64,000 bases of DNA from Hirsutella rhossiliensis (taxonomy: Eukaryota; Ascomycota; Sordariomycetes; Hypocreales; Ophiocordycipitaceae), in assembly GCF_020360975.1 (NCBI RefSeq), contig NW_025408669.1:8122001-8186000 (forward strand). Direction: 5' to 3'. Position 1 is the stretch's first letter, and each line of letters starts with the position of its first letter. A program made the translations under genes and the position numbers. The notes beneath the pieces are model-generated. The model saw nothing but the letters and a program-made list of their open reading frames with translations, was not told the DNA's origin and searched no databases. Below are positions 38,886 through 50,750 of the stretch, one piece after another.

Positions 38886-39071
38886 TATTATAGAGTAGGT
38901 AGAGGCATAGGCGTAGGTACTATCTATAAGATAATATTAATAAGCTATATAGAGCTCTCTTATACGCGGCTAGCCTATATATATATATATAGGATCCGGC
39001 CCTTTATATATAACTATACGGCTTAGGCTATAGCCTAAGCTTATAACCTATAATAGTTAAAGACTCTTATA
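38886..39071 (-). repeat. Gypsy-A 5' LTR
   Basis: 186 bp, beginning TATTATAGAGTAGG on the plus strand and ending GACTCTTATA. Direct repeat of 32109-32294. Confidence 0.93.
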
Positions 39072-39286
39072 AAGCTTAAGTAAAAGCGTTACCCCTTTAA
39101 GAACTTCTTAGTAACTATATACGTACTTCTTTTAGCTAGCCTAACGTATACTACTTAAAGGCCTATATTTTAAGTCCCGCTAGCGTAATTAAGCGCGGTT
39201 TTAATATAGGAACCTATTATCCCTTTATAAGAGAGGGGATATCTAGGTATCCTAGGACGAATTAACTTAGTATCTTTAAAGGGGTA

Positions 39287-39359
39287 TATTATATATACTA
39301 TATATATTAATTAACGCTATCGCTTATATTTAATAAGCGGCTATTATATTTTTATAATA
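39287..39359 (+). repeat. TRIM-1 right terminal direct repeat
   Basis: 73-bp copy of 32026-32098, preceded by purine tract AAAGGGGTA and followed by TSD AAAGT. Confidence 0.9.
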
Positions 39360-39364
39360 AAAGT

Positions 39365-42300
39365 AGTAGAAGGCTATTAATAGTTAAAATATTTATATTT
39401 ATAGTATAGCTATATATATATCCTTATTACCTTTAGGTTATAAGTCTCTATAAACTATAATATATACTTTAAAGTATATAATATACCTTTATTTATTAGT
39501 CTTATATATAAAGACCTAATATAAGGGGATTAAGAAGTAACCTTTCTATTTAATAATAGCCTTTAAGATAGTCTTTTATATACCCCTTACTAGGTTTTCC
39601 TTTATTTCGCGGTTTATAGCTTCCTTTTATTTATATATAAATTCTAAAGTTATTACCGCGTTAAAGGGGGTAGGGGGAGGCGGTATATCTTTAACGTAAA
39701 GCTTATACTTACTTACCTTTATAATAATATTATTAATAAGGGACCTCTTAGGCCTATAAGCTTATTTTCCTTTAATAACGTTACTTAGGTTAATTCTTTA
39801 TAATATATCCTTTTATCTAAGTTATTTTTATATTTATAATATCCTTAAGCCGGCCTTACTAACCGCTAGGTTAAGGGTATAAGGTTCGAACTAAGAGTTA
39901 TCTTCTTAAACCTATACTATAATCGTTGCTTTACCCCTTAAGTTAAGAGGTATATTATTACGTTAGTTTTAAGGAGATAAGTTAATTAATATAGGCATTA
40001 TACCTTTTAGCTATCTCCCTAATAATATATAAGAGGGGTTACTAGCTATAGTATCTATTATAGGTATAGGAGGCATAGAGCTTAGTAACTCTATATTAAA
40101 TATAGTATTAAGTAGAAGGGGTAATATTAAAATCTCTATCCCTAAGCTTATTATTTTTAGAAGGGAAAGATATATATATCTATATAATCTATATAAAGGC
40201 GTCTTTAATCCTTAGTCTTCTAAATTATATAAGGGTAATAGGTCCTATAAAAAGGTAATTACTTCTTTTAGCGTTTAACCGTTATCTATATTATCGTTAA
40301 ATAAACTTAGTACCTTAAAGGTTTTAGGTTCCCCGCTATCTATAACGTTAGTTATAGCTATATCTCTAAGGATATTATAGCTATATATTTAAACTAGCTA
40401 GGCTTACTCCTCTCTTTTTATATTATAGGTTATAGACTTATTAAACTATATATTAGCTAGTACTATTAGTTTATTCTATTTAATTTATAGTATCTATATA
40501 ACGTATTATTAAGTAGACTTATAGCTTACTAGGTACTTAATATAAGCTCTTTACTAAAGGGGTAACTATATCTTATATAACTTAATATACTTTAATACCA
40601 TAATTATTATTAGGAACGCGATATAGCTAAAGACCCTTTAATATATAATATTTAGCTTAATATCTTTAATATAGTAATATAATATAATATTTTCTTTTAC
40701 CTAGGTCTATTAACGCTTATATAGACTTTACTAGCTATAATTATATAATTTAAAAGGTATTATATTAAGTAGGTATACTATTATATAGTATATCTTTAGC
40801 TATAGCTCTTTTAAAAGCTTTAAGTTAAGCTTTATAACCCTTACTTTTTCCTTTACTATAACCTTTAATCTTTTTATATAACTTTTTACGTAAGCGTTAA
40901 AAGGGCTAACTATATAACTTATATCCCTTTATTAGTTATATAATCTATTTATTCTATTATTAAAAGAGCCCTTTTCCTATTAATAACTAATATAGTTATT
41001 TTAACTCTATATTAAGTCTTAAGTAATACTATAAAGTTATTAAAGATATCCCTAATACCTGTTTTTCTTTTTATTAGGTAATAGAACCTTATAAATATAT
41101 CTATATAAGTAAATAAAGCGAAGTTCTTTTCCCTATTATATACTATTATAGGGCTAAGGTAAAGGTCGAAGCTAACTTATACCCTTAGACTTTTAAGCTT
41201 TAAAGATAGTATTTTTCTTAAAACTTCCTTCTTAGCTTTCCCTATTATATATATTTAATAGCTATATATTATAGGGCCTTAAAGCTTAGTGCCTAGGCAG
41301 GCTTTTAATAGCTTCTCTAATAAATCTTAGACTAAGATACTTAAGGCGGCGATACTATAAGTTACCTACCTCCTTAGTTAGTAGCTTAAGCGCTTATATA
41401 ACTATAAATACCTGCTTCTTACGCAATAGGAGCATTCTTATTATAAGTTAACCTTTAAAGTCGGTTAGCTTAATATAAGCCTCTTTTATAGGTTCTATAT
41501 AAAAGTATCCTAGGAGCTAGTTTTAGAATATCCCTACTATTATCCTTAGCTTAGCTAAGAAGATACTTATTAGTATTTCTAAGATAAAGTAGGTATTTAA
41601 TAGAGTTATCTTTCTACTATTAATTCTAGGGATAACTACTATTCCTATTTATTATACCTTAAAGGCTTAGTCTTTAACCTAGACTTTATTATTAGAACCC
41701 TACTTAAAGGTTCCTTCCTAGAACTAACCTAGGTTATTAAAGAGGTTAATATTAGCCCCTAAGTTATATATTAGTTTATTAGTAGGTAACGGCGTTCTTA
41801 TAATAGCTATATTTACCTTAGATAGAGTAACTATATTAATAGTCTTTCCTAGCCTATTATTACTAATAATAGTATCTATTAGTTCTCTTCCTTTAAAGTA
41901 AGAATTAAGGGTCTAAGCTATATATTTTCCTTTCTTATTTAAATAGTCCTTTAGCTGTTTTTCGATATTCTATTTAGCTAGATTACTATATTTCTAGCCT
42001 AATAAGGGTTTCTTATTATATATTACCTATAGTATATAGTAGTTTCCCTACTAGCTTATTAAGCTATTAATATACTACTTATAGCTAATATACTTAGCTT
42101 AGGTATTTACTTTCCTAGAGATTTAATTAGCGCTTCCTTTTTTTATAAGTAGTTATAACTTCTTCTTATAAGTATATTCTTATTTAAAGTTAGCGATTAG
42201 GTTTCTTAAGGAAAGTTAATCTTTATTATATCTTTTACTATAGAGGTCGAGAGCCCTTATTATTATAGACTAATATAGGTCTTACTTATCTATTACTATA

Positions 42301-42965
42301 AAAAGATCCTATCTAATTCTTATATTATTAAGTATATCGACCTTAAGGTCTTATAAATCTATAATAATTTAGTCGAGCTATTCTACCTATGCTTTCTAGT
42401 CTTATATACCTCTTTTATTAATAGAGGTCGTATATCTCTTATAAATTAGCTTTTTCTCCTTTACCCTTAAGAGTAAGGCTTACTTCTTTAATTCCTTAAT
42501 TTTCTCTCTTAGGCTATTATATATTAAGGTTGCCCCCTAAAGCCCTTTACTAATCGTTTTCTTAATTAAAGTACAATTAGGGCTTTCTACTAGACCTTAT
42601 AGCGATCGAATTATAGCTAGAACCTTTTCCCGTAGTTTTAAAAGGAGTCCGTTATATCCTAGTATCGTTCGTTATAGCCTATTCGCCTTAAAAGGAATAT
42701 AGCCTTAGCTTTATTTTCTCGTTAAGAAGGTCTCCCTCTAAGATTAATAATAAATTACTCTTAGTCTAGCTATTAGGGCTATTTAAGCTCCTTAATACCG
42801 TCTAGGTTAGTATATTCCTAAATCTTATAAGTCTAGGCCTACGATTTAACCCCCTTAATCTATAGGGTCTAATTAAGGCTTTCTCTTAGTCTTACGATAT
42901 AATTATCCCCTCTTACTTCCTTTAAAGATATCTTAGGAAAAATAAGGGTTCTAGCTTAATAAGTA
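39365..42965 (-). pseudogene. Copia-F gag, protease and integrase region
   Basis: On the minus strand, 41.8-41.6 kb reads P-L-P-T-N-K-L-I-Y-N-L-G-A-N-I-N-L-F, a copia protease with the D-S-G-A core decayed to N-L-G-A. About 41.45-41.3 kb reads Y-R-R-L-K-Y-L-S-L-R-F-I-R-E-A-I-K-S-L-P, the GAG-pre-integrase (H-R-R-L-G-H-L-S type). Integrase-like sequence follows to about 40.3 kb (V-S-F-D-L-Y, F-A-L-F). The segment 42.0-42.97 kb should be gag but shows no clear motif. Gypsy-B interrupts the 5' end, which continues at 49930-50101. Confidence 0.75.
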
Positions 42966-42970
42966 ATATC

Positions 42971-43156
42971 TATTACGGAGTAGGTAGAGGCGTACGTATA
43001 GGTGCCGTCCATAGGATAATATTAATAAGCTATATAGAGCTCTCCTATACGCGGCTAGCCTATATATATACGTATAGGATCCGGCCCTCTATATATAACT
43101 ATATAGCTTAGGCTATAGCCTAAGCCTATAACCTATAATAGTTAAAGACTCTTATA
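42971..43156 (-). repeat. Gypsy-B 3' LTR
   Basis: 186 bp, plus-strand start TATTACGGAGTAGG, end GACTCTTATA. Followed inward by the complement of a purine tract (TAATGCCCTCCCTTAA). Confidence 0.94.
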
Positions 43157-43591
43157 TAATGCCCTCCCTTAAGCGCGGCGCGGCGTTGCCCTATTAACGG
43201 CTTCTATACTATAAGGCCTATACCGCTAGCTCTACCCTACCCTTTTCTATTAATCGTGCTAGCCCTACTAGCCCTATTATCCCTATGCCTATTAGCCTAA
43301 GTAGCTAGAACCGGGCTCTATACTTATTAGCCGGCTAGCCGTTTAAATAAGGGCGTAACCTATTATATACGCCCTTAGGTAGCTAGCGGCCGGCCTAGAC
43401 CTACGTAAGCCTTAGGTTGCCCGTCCCCTTAGCCTTAGGTAGCCTCCTCTACCTAGGGGTATATAAGGCGGCATCCCCCCCTTCTTCCTTCCTTTCCTTC
43501 TCCTCCTTCTTTAACCGTAGTAGTAGTAGTAATAGGTAAGTTCCGCTCTACCTAAGGCGTTAGTTCGTTCTTAGCTATACGGGCCGCCTTA

Positions 43592-44640
43592 TTAACGTAT
43601 ACTTATAGTAATAGCTATAGTAGTAATAATAGCCTTAATAATAATAACTTCTACTAGTAAGTTCTCCGCCCTATAGAGCGGGAGGCTATAATCCGTAATA
43701 CTAACTTCCGCGATAGATATATCTACCTCCCCCTCCCCCGCTTTCTCCTTCTCGGAGCGTACGGAGTCGTTCGTCGACGCCGTGCTAGGCACGGCCGACG
43801 ACGGCTCCGCCGCTGCCGCTGCTCCTACCCGCGCCCCCGCGACCGCGCCTACCGCCGCCGCCTCTACCTTTGCTACGCTAGCCGCCCTTACGTCGCCCTT
43901 CTAGGTAACGACGCCGTCCCCGCCGCCGGCTATAACGCCTAGCCCCTCTACCCCCGCCTCCGCTACTACTACCCCCGTAAGTCCGCTACCTAGTAAGCGT
44001 AGTAGCTATTTTCCGCTAACTTCTTAAAGTATAAACGCTAAGTATAGGCCGGAGCCGCCCGCGTGGCCCCCTATATACGGTGCGCGTTATAAGAGCTCCC
44101 TTACGCTAACTAAGTCGGGCGCCGCCGTAGCGGTAGTTATTACTAGTACGCGCGTGCCGGCCGCGCTTATAAGGCGGCGCCTCCTATCCTACTCGCTACG
44201 GCGTCGGCTTAAAAGGCCGGCGCGTATAGGCAGGTACGGGAGGCTACTAAGAAGCGCCTTACCGCCGCCGCCGCTGCCTACCGTAATCTCTATGCCCTTA
44301 AGCGCTAGGGCCTCGTCCCTAAGTAAGTTCCTCTTATTTAGCTCTTTTACTTCCGCTATTAACTCTCCCGGTACTAGGGATACTGCCTCCGTCGCCCTAT
44401 CGGCGGTCCCCTTAGCTATGCCCGCCGCCGCCCCCGCCGCTACTACTAGCCGGGCCCCCCCTGCCCCCGGAGCCCCTAGAGCCGCCGCTACCGCCGACTA
44501 GCTCGCGGGCCTAGAGGGCCGCCTAAGCGCCTTAGAGAGCGCCGCCGCCGCTAATAAGGTAGAGGAAGATAACGAAGATAAGGATAAGGACGACGATAAG
44601 GATAAGGAGTAGGTCTAAGTAGTCTAAGGGCTCCGCTTTA
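43592..44640 (-). pseudogene. Gypsy-B extra 3' ORF (ORF3), partly open
   Basis: The last 66 codons (43592-43792) are open and read S-T-N-D-S-V-R-S-E-K-E-K, V-D-I-S-I-A-E-V-S-I-T-D-Y, Y-R-A-E-N-L-L-V-E-V, ending in an Ile/Thr-rich tail. Upstream, the frame is Ala/Gly/Val-rich with a short helical segment E-V-K-E-L-N-K-R-N-L-L and a few stops. It follows the chromodomain and is conserved in all three copies. No known domain was recognised. The codons for the chromodomain itself lie further right, about 44.7-44.95 kb. Confidence 0.6.
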
Positions 44641-44699
44641 AAATAAACGCTATTTTTATCTCTACTTATATAATTACGCTCGCGTTATCGTAACTACCT

Positions 44700-47600
44700 A
44701 CCCTACTTTACCTACTTTATAGTCTTAGCCTAGGCTACTATTAGTAATTTATTAGTTTATTATTATCGTTTACCGTTCTAAATAAGGCTTTAAACTTATT
44801 AAGGGCTATAGTTCCTATAAACTTATATATAGGTTCCTACGTAAGGTCGAGATACCCGCGCTATTTAACGAGGACCTCTTAGCGTTTCCCCTTACCGACC
44901 TTTTTCTAGCGCGCGGCCTATATCTCTTTAACCTTAAACTTATTCTCTTTTTCTACCTCGATTATAAGCGGTTAGGCGTCTACTACTTCTTATCTAGGTA
45001 GCGGGTTAAAGGAGGCTCTATAAAGGAGGTCTACGTTAATCTTATTATAGACCCTTATTAAGAGACTATTAAGCTCTATAACCTATAGGCTAATAACCCT
45101 TTATACCGTAAACTTTATATATAGCTAGTTAAGCTTTTTCTTTAGTTATACTAACCTATAGTTATAGAGGTCTAGCTATACCTTATCTCTTACCGCGAAC
45201 CTATCTACTAAGGCCTTAGTCTTATTAGCGTGCCGCTCTTAATCTTACGCCGCGGCGGCTATCGCGGATTAGTAATAATCTATAGTCTCTTATAGCTTTT
45301 ATATAAACGCGGAGGCGCGGCCCTCTAGTAACGAATTACTATACTACTCTACTACTATATCTATAGTAAAGGGAACTAATAAGGGTAGTTCGAAGCTATA
45401 CGTTATAAAGAAAGGGGCTATCTTAATAGAGGTATATAGTCTACTATTTAACGTAAGTTAAGCCGCGGGGAGCTACCGGTCTTAGTCTACTTAGTTACGG
45501 GCTATAATAGCCTATAGGTAAGCCTACGCCTCCTAGTTAACCCTCTTAGGCCCTCCGTCGGTTTATAAGTAATATACTATACTAAGTAGCTATATAATCT
45601 AAAGTAGCTAGTATAGGTACTATTAAAAGTAGCTAGTTTAATTTAATCCCTTATCGCTTATAATAAAGGCTAGCTAGCTATATAAGCGGGCTTAGTACTA
45701 TAGGAAGTACTTTATATAAGACTCTATATCTATAAATAGTATTAGCTTTAATACTATAGACTTATTAAGTCGGTCCTTAATTACCTATATATAGCGGTTG
45801 CCGCCCTCTATAAGTAAGAAGTCCGTTATAAAGTCTATTTATATATATATATAGAACTAGTTAGGTACTAGAAGCTACTTAAGTAGCCCCTTAAGCTATG
45901 CCCTTTAGATCTTTATATAGCTATAGATATCGTAGTTATAGAGGAAGCGATAAATATAGTACTATAAGAGGGGCTAGTAAAAGTCCCTTATAAGGCCTAC
46001 TACTATACCCTATCTGCCTAGGTAACTTATAATACTAGAGTTATAGATAAGTTAGACTAGCCTCCCTTAGAGCTCGTTTTATTTATCTAGCTCCGGCGGT
46101 CCCTCCTTCTCCTTAGATTCTATAGTATACGGTGCGCCCGGTACCTATAGTCTCCCCTACTAGTATAGATGCCCTCGTAGGTCGATATAGTAGTTAGCTA
46201 CCTATACCTTTAGCTTTAGCTTTAGATCTAGGCGTCGAGCGCCGGACTTAATAGTATAGCGTACGCCCTCGTAGGTACGGTCTAAAGCCGCTATCCTATC
46301 CTATAAGCGTTAAAGGGCCTTATCTTAAAACACTCTCGCCGCGCGCGCCCTTAGGCCGGTCTATCCCTCCTCGCTAGACCGAGGTAAGGGCGTAGGGGGA
46401 AGCTTATTCGCTAGTACCGCGTCTCCCTCTACTAGGGAAGCTCCTATATAAGTCCGTAGTACTTCTTATAGGATAAGCTATAGATCCCGGGCCTCGATAT
46501 TTACTCCTATTAGCCGGTCTTAATCCCTCTAGGAAAGCGCGTCTAGGACCGCGGAGTCCCGCTTAAGGCGGTACTTAATCGAGAAGTTAAAGCGTAAGAG
46601 ATACTTTGCCTAGCGGGCTTACCGCTCTAAGAGGTACTAACGAGTTATAAAGTACTTAAGGTTCTTATAGTCTATAAGAACCTTAAAGCTCTTATAGCTT
46701 TAAAGCTCTACTTACTATTACTTAAGGTAGCTAATAATCGCTAGTATCTCCTTATTATAAATAGCGTAATTCCGCTTTACTAGGGTTAGCTTATAGGAGT
46801 AGAACGCTACCGGTTACTTCCGCCTATCTACCTCCTAGGAGAGCGTTCCTCTAAGTGCCTAGCCGCTATAGTCCGCTTTAACTAATATAGACCGGTCGAA
46901 GTCCTACTAGAGTAGTACTAGGGCTTAAGAGAATAAGTCCTTAAGCGTATAGAACGCTCCTTCTTATATAGGCCCTTAGCGAAAGGCAGTCTACTTCCCG
47001 GTAATCTCGTTTAAGGGTATTATAATATAAGAAAAGCCCTTAATAAATATCCTATAATAGTTCGCGAACCTAAGGAAGCTTTATACGCTTATCTATATAG
47101 TTAGGGTAGCTTAGTCCTAAATCGCTTAGATCTTTACGGGGTCTACTTATATACCTATGCCTATATAGATAATAAAGCCTAGGTACTTAACCCTCTTAAC
47201 CCCGAATTCGTACTTATCTAAGTTAAGGTAGAGCCTATAAAGTTAGAGGCGCTCTAAGACCCTCCGTACTTTCTATATATAGTCCTTATAGGAGCCGCTT
47301 ATATAGATAAGGATATTATCTATATATATAGAGGCGAACTTATCGAGGAAGTCTTAAAGTACGTTATTAATATAACGCTAGAAGGTAGCGGGCGCTCCTA
47401 AGAGGCTAAAGGGCGTTATAAGCTACTCGAATAAGCTATAGCGTATATAAAACACCGTTTTCTACTCGTTACCCTCTAAGATCTATACCTTATAAAACGC
47501 CTATTTTATATCTAGCTTTATAAACTACTTTGCCTTTAAAAGGTTATAGAGCGTATCCGAGATTAAGGGTAAGGGGTAGCGGTCTAGCCTCGTAATTACG

Positions 47601-49590
47601 TTTAGAGCCCTATAGTTATAATAGAACTATATCCCGCCCCTTAGTTTACGTACGAATAAGACTAGCGCTCTTACTTTAAAGCTACTTACTTAAATAAAAC
47701 CCTTATCTAGGAGGTCCCTTAGCGTCTTCTTTAGTACTAATAGCTCCGCGTATAATATACTATATAGCGGTCTAAACGGTATAGGTAGTTCCTACCCCTT
47801 TTTATTAGTATAGAGTACGATCCTATAGTTTACCCTTAGCTTATATAGGTTAAGCTTATCCGCTTCCTAGGCCTTAAATAGTAGTAGGAGGTTATAAAAG
47901 CGCTTTAGTATCTATTACTATAGCTTAGAGGGCGACTTTAGCTTCTTTATCTAGAGGGCCTTATCGATATCTACTAGGCTAACTACGTAGACCGCTACGT
48001 TAGCCGCTACCTAGCCTTGCCCTTACTCTACCTATTATATAGTTCTTATAAAGATAGAGGTAAGGACTTCTTATACCGAGTATAATGCTTATATACTTAG
48101 TCCTACGCCTATAGAACTATCGTTATAGCGGACCTACCGTTATATAGGCCTAAACTATATCTTCCTTTAGTATAGAACTAAGTATAACTCTATATATAAT
48201 AACTAGGGTTTCCTAAGGATTAAGGGAAACTCTAGTTAAGGGATTATATAGGCTATAGTAAGCTTATAGTAACCGTCGACCTCTATAGCTAGCTATATAA
48301 TGCCCTTAATTACTATACCCTCTATCGCGCCTAAGGCGCCCTTTACTCGCCTTAGGGCGATCTTTTTTACTAGCACTTATATCTCTCGCGTAAGCGCCTC
48401 GTTAACTACGGCGTAGTACTAATAGCCCTCGTCTATAAGGGCGGCAACGGGTAAGGAGTTATTAATTATAACCTATATTAAAGTAGGCTTCTCTTCTATA
48501 TAGGCGGATAATTCTTCCTTTTCCTCTACTAGTATTAGTAATTAGGGCTCCGGAGCCTATCTTTACTTTAAAGCTACTCTTTTTCCTCTAGGCCTAAGGG
48601 GGCGGAGTCCTCCTTATTATCTAAGGTAAGGAGCGGTTCTATCTTTACTACTTAAACTACTATAGGCCGCTTAGCTAAAAGGAAGGGGCATTTTAATATA
48701 AAGTATATAGATACTCTAAAACGTAGGTAGCGGCTATTAGCCTTCCTCTTCTTAATTTCCTCGCTCGTTACCTACTTCGCCCGCTACTTAGAGTACGGGG
48801 CGGTATAGGGGGTAGTCGACGGCGTCTTCTTACCGCGTCTAGCCCGGTCTATATAGGTAGCCGATATTAGGGTGTCCCTATCTATATCGATAGCCGGTTA
48901 TTTATCTTATAGAGGGGTAGTAATCCCGTCGCCGCTATACGGCGTACGCTTATAGAGCTTCTAGAAACGCGGCGTCTACTTATAGCCTTAAGCTACCTTT
49001 ATTAACTAGCTTATATACTCGCTATAGTTAGTAGGTATAATTATAAGGATAAGTAGCTCTTATAAGGCTAGCGTAATCGAATTCTATAGCTATATAAGCT
49101 TTACGCTATCTTCTTATACTATAGTCCCCGTTACTTATAAGAGCGTCTCTTCGAAATTAGGAAGGAATTCGCTAAAGGTTTATCCGTCTCTCTACTTAAG
49201 GGTCTATAGCCTATCTTACGCCTTCTCCCGCTCCTATACGTTGCCGAACGTATATATAAGGTATTAAAAGAAGTCTTATAGGTCGCGTCTACCTTTAGGG
49301 CCGCCCTTATCTTAGAATCCGGAGATCCGCCGTATCTAGGGCTCTAGTAGCGTATAGAGGAGCAAATACCACGCTATATCGCGATAGCTATTTAGGCCCT
49401 ATTTCTCGTCGGTTATAAACTTCGTCTATAGCCGGCTAAGGAAGAAGTAAAGGACTCTAGCTTACCGTCCTAAGTTAGCTAAGGGAGCGGCTTCCTTATC
49501 GGTAGTATCGCCGCCGTAACTAGCGTTACGGAGGCCGTAGGGGTTAAAGCCGGCCTCGTAGACGGCTCCCTTAGTATAGCGAGAACCTCG
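44700..49590 (-). pseudogene. Gypsy-B gag-pol with chromodomain, RIP-disabled
   Basis: Collinear with Gypsy-C gag-pol on the opposite strand. Gag starts near 49.58 kb (reads M-A-S-E-K-D-E-V-L-type sequence), protease near 48.45 kb, RT near 47.3-47.6 kb, RNase H near 46.7-46.9 kb, integrase 45.3-46.0 kb and chromodomain 44.75-44.95 kb. Stops fall mainly at expected Gln and Trp codons. Confidence 0.87.
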
Positions 49591-49738
49591 TCCTTCTCGC
49601 TAGCTATCGCGCTTCTAATCGCTTCTAGGATAGCTACGATACTTCCTATCCGTCTAGGGAGGGGCGGAGTGCTTCTTCGAGGGGGAGGCGCCCTCTTTAG
49701 AGAGATATTTATTAGATCTATTAATTAATAGCTTATAC

Positions 49739-49924
49739 TATCACGGAGTAGGCAAAGGCGTGCGTATAGGTGCCGTCCGTAGGATAATATTAATAAGCTA
49801 TATAGAGCTCTCCTATACGCGGCTAGCCCGTATATATACGTATAGGATCCGGCCCTCTATACGTAACTATATAGCTTAGGCTATAGCCTAAGCCTATAAC
49901 CTATAATAGTTAAAGACTCTTATA
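49739..49924 (-). repeat. Gypsy-B 5' LTR
   Basis: 186 bp, plus-strand start TATCACGGAGTAGG, end GACTCTTATA. This is the copy closest to the likely ancestral sequence. Confidence 0.94.
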
Positions 49925-50101
49925 ATATCTTTCTTTAAAGGATATATAATTTATATAATTAGTATATTTCTAGTAGTGCCCCTTAGTATAGCTAGGTTCC
50001 TTACCTTAATACTACGATTTTAAGCGTTATAACGGCGTTAATAGCTCGTAAATAGCTTTAAAGGTAATATCGGCGGGTAAAAGATAATCTAGCTATATAG
50101 G

Positions 50102-50114
50102 CCGGGCTTATAAC
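50102..50114 (-). other. Copia-F primer-binding site
   Basis: The plus strand CCGGGCTTATAAC abuts the 5' LTR. It is one transition from the intact Copia-1 site and matches the initiator-Met tRNA anticodon stem-loop. Confidence 0.88.
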
Positions 50115-50400
50115 TCTTAAGTAGGCGCTTAAGCGTATAGTAAAAGAAGTAGGGGCATAGAAAGGTAAATTTAGTAATATATATCTTAGTCTATTTATTA
50201 AGATAAGGGAGGGGCTTATATAGGTATAGTAATTATCTATAGCTAGCTAAAAGAGGGTATTAAGATATTCCTATACCTAAGTTAGGCCTATATAATATCC
50301 TTAGGCTAGGGGAGTTATATTAGTTAGGTAGGATTCCTTATATATAACTATTAGGTCTACTAGGTATAACTATTGCCTCTTATACCTACTCTCCTTAATA
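50115..50400 (-). repeat. Copia-F 5' LTR
   Basis: 286-bp direct repeat of 23117-23402. The two copies lie 27 kb apart because of nested insertions. Confidence 0.93.
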
Positions 50401-50405
50401 AGTAC

Positions 50406-50750
50406 TAAGTTAATAAGATATTAGCTCGAACTTTAGAACTACTTAAAGTATATAACGAATTTACTTACTAAGATAGAAGCTTAAAATAGCTAGTTAAAAT
50501 AATTATTATCTATATAAAGTTTAAAGGTAATTAATAATATAAGTAAGTATATTTTTACTAAGAATATAATAATATACTATTATAAAGGGACTTTACTTAT
50601 AGCGATATAAAATTTATCTATCTATAGATAACCCTAGTTATAACGACTATACCTATAGCCTAGATTTATTAGTTATAATATCTATCTTAAAACTTAATTT
50701 TTATAGTACTTATGTCCGCTTAAACGTAACGTTCTTATTAATGCTTCCCT
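50406..50750. other. AT-rich flank, no gene seen
   Basis: Decayed sequence between Copia-F and the secreted-protein gene. The change to GC-richer, non-RIP-like sequence occurs close to 50750, at the stop codon of the gene. No motif was recognised. Confidence 0.5.

Larger units (their letters stand above)
32109..39071 (-). mobile_element. Gypsy-A: full-length chromovirus (Ty3/Gypsy), RIP-inactivated
   Basis: 6963 bp on the minus strand with 186-bp LTRs (32109-32294 and 38886-39071). TSD is AAGCC at 32104-32108 and AAGCT at 39072-39076, one transition apart. It aligns along its whole length with Gypsy-B and, inverted, with Gypsy-C. Gag, pol, chromodomain and an extra 3' reading frame occupy the same places. 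Confidence 0.94.
32026..39359 (+). mobile_element. TRIM-1: miniature LTR element split by Gypsy-A
   Basis: Two 73-bp direct repeats (32026-32098 and 39287-39359) are flanked by a perfect 5-bp TSD AAAGT (32021-32025 and 39360-39364). After the left repeat comes GTTATAAGCC, continued by TAAG at 39077, a decayed half-tRNA primer-binding site. Before the right repeat is a purine tract AAAGGGGTA. Removing Gypsy-A leaves 366 bp with no coding capacity, which fits a terminal-repeat retrotransposon in miniature (TRIM). It sits in Copia-F. Confidence 0.88.
42971..49924 (-). mobile_element. Gypsy-B: full-length chromovirus, best preserved of three
   Basis: 6954 bp on the minus strand, LTRs 42971-43156 and 49739-49924, with perfect TSD ATATC (42966-42970 and 49925-49929). 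It retains more C and G than Gypsy-A and Gypsy-C in the stretches compared. It lies in the 5' part of Copia-F, less than 0.2 kb from that element's primer-binding site. Still full of stops in gag-pol. Confidence 0.95.
23117..50400 (-). mobile_element. Copia-F: old copia element carrying four nested insertions
   Basis: Two direct 286-bp repeats (23117-23402 and 50115-50400) act as its LTRs. The outer duplication AGTAC is perfect (23112-23116 and 50401-50405). The PBS (50102-50114) and a purine tract (minus-strand AAGGGGGTA next to 23402) are in the right places for a minus-strand element. Subtracting Copia-1, Gypsy-A and Gypsy-B with their TSDs leaves about 7.03 kb. About 0.37 kb of that is TRIM-1. 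The remaining pieces read, from right to left, gag, protease, integrase, RT and RNase H, the copia order. Confidence 0.93.

Noticed and set aside
44154..44501. 115-codon Ala/Pro/Arg-rich plus-strand frame
   Set aside because: Low-complexity antisense shadow of GC-rich Gypsy-B ORF3; the equivalent strand in Gypsy-C is not convincingly open.
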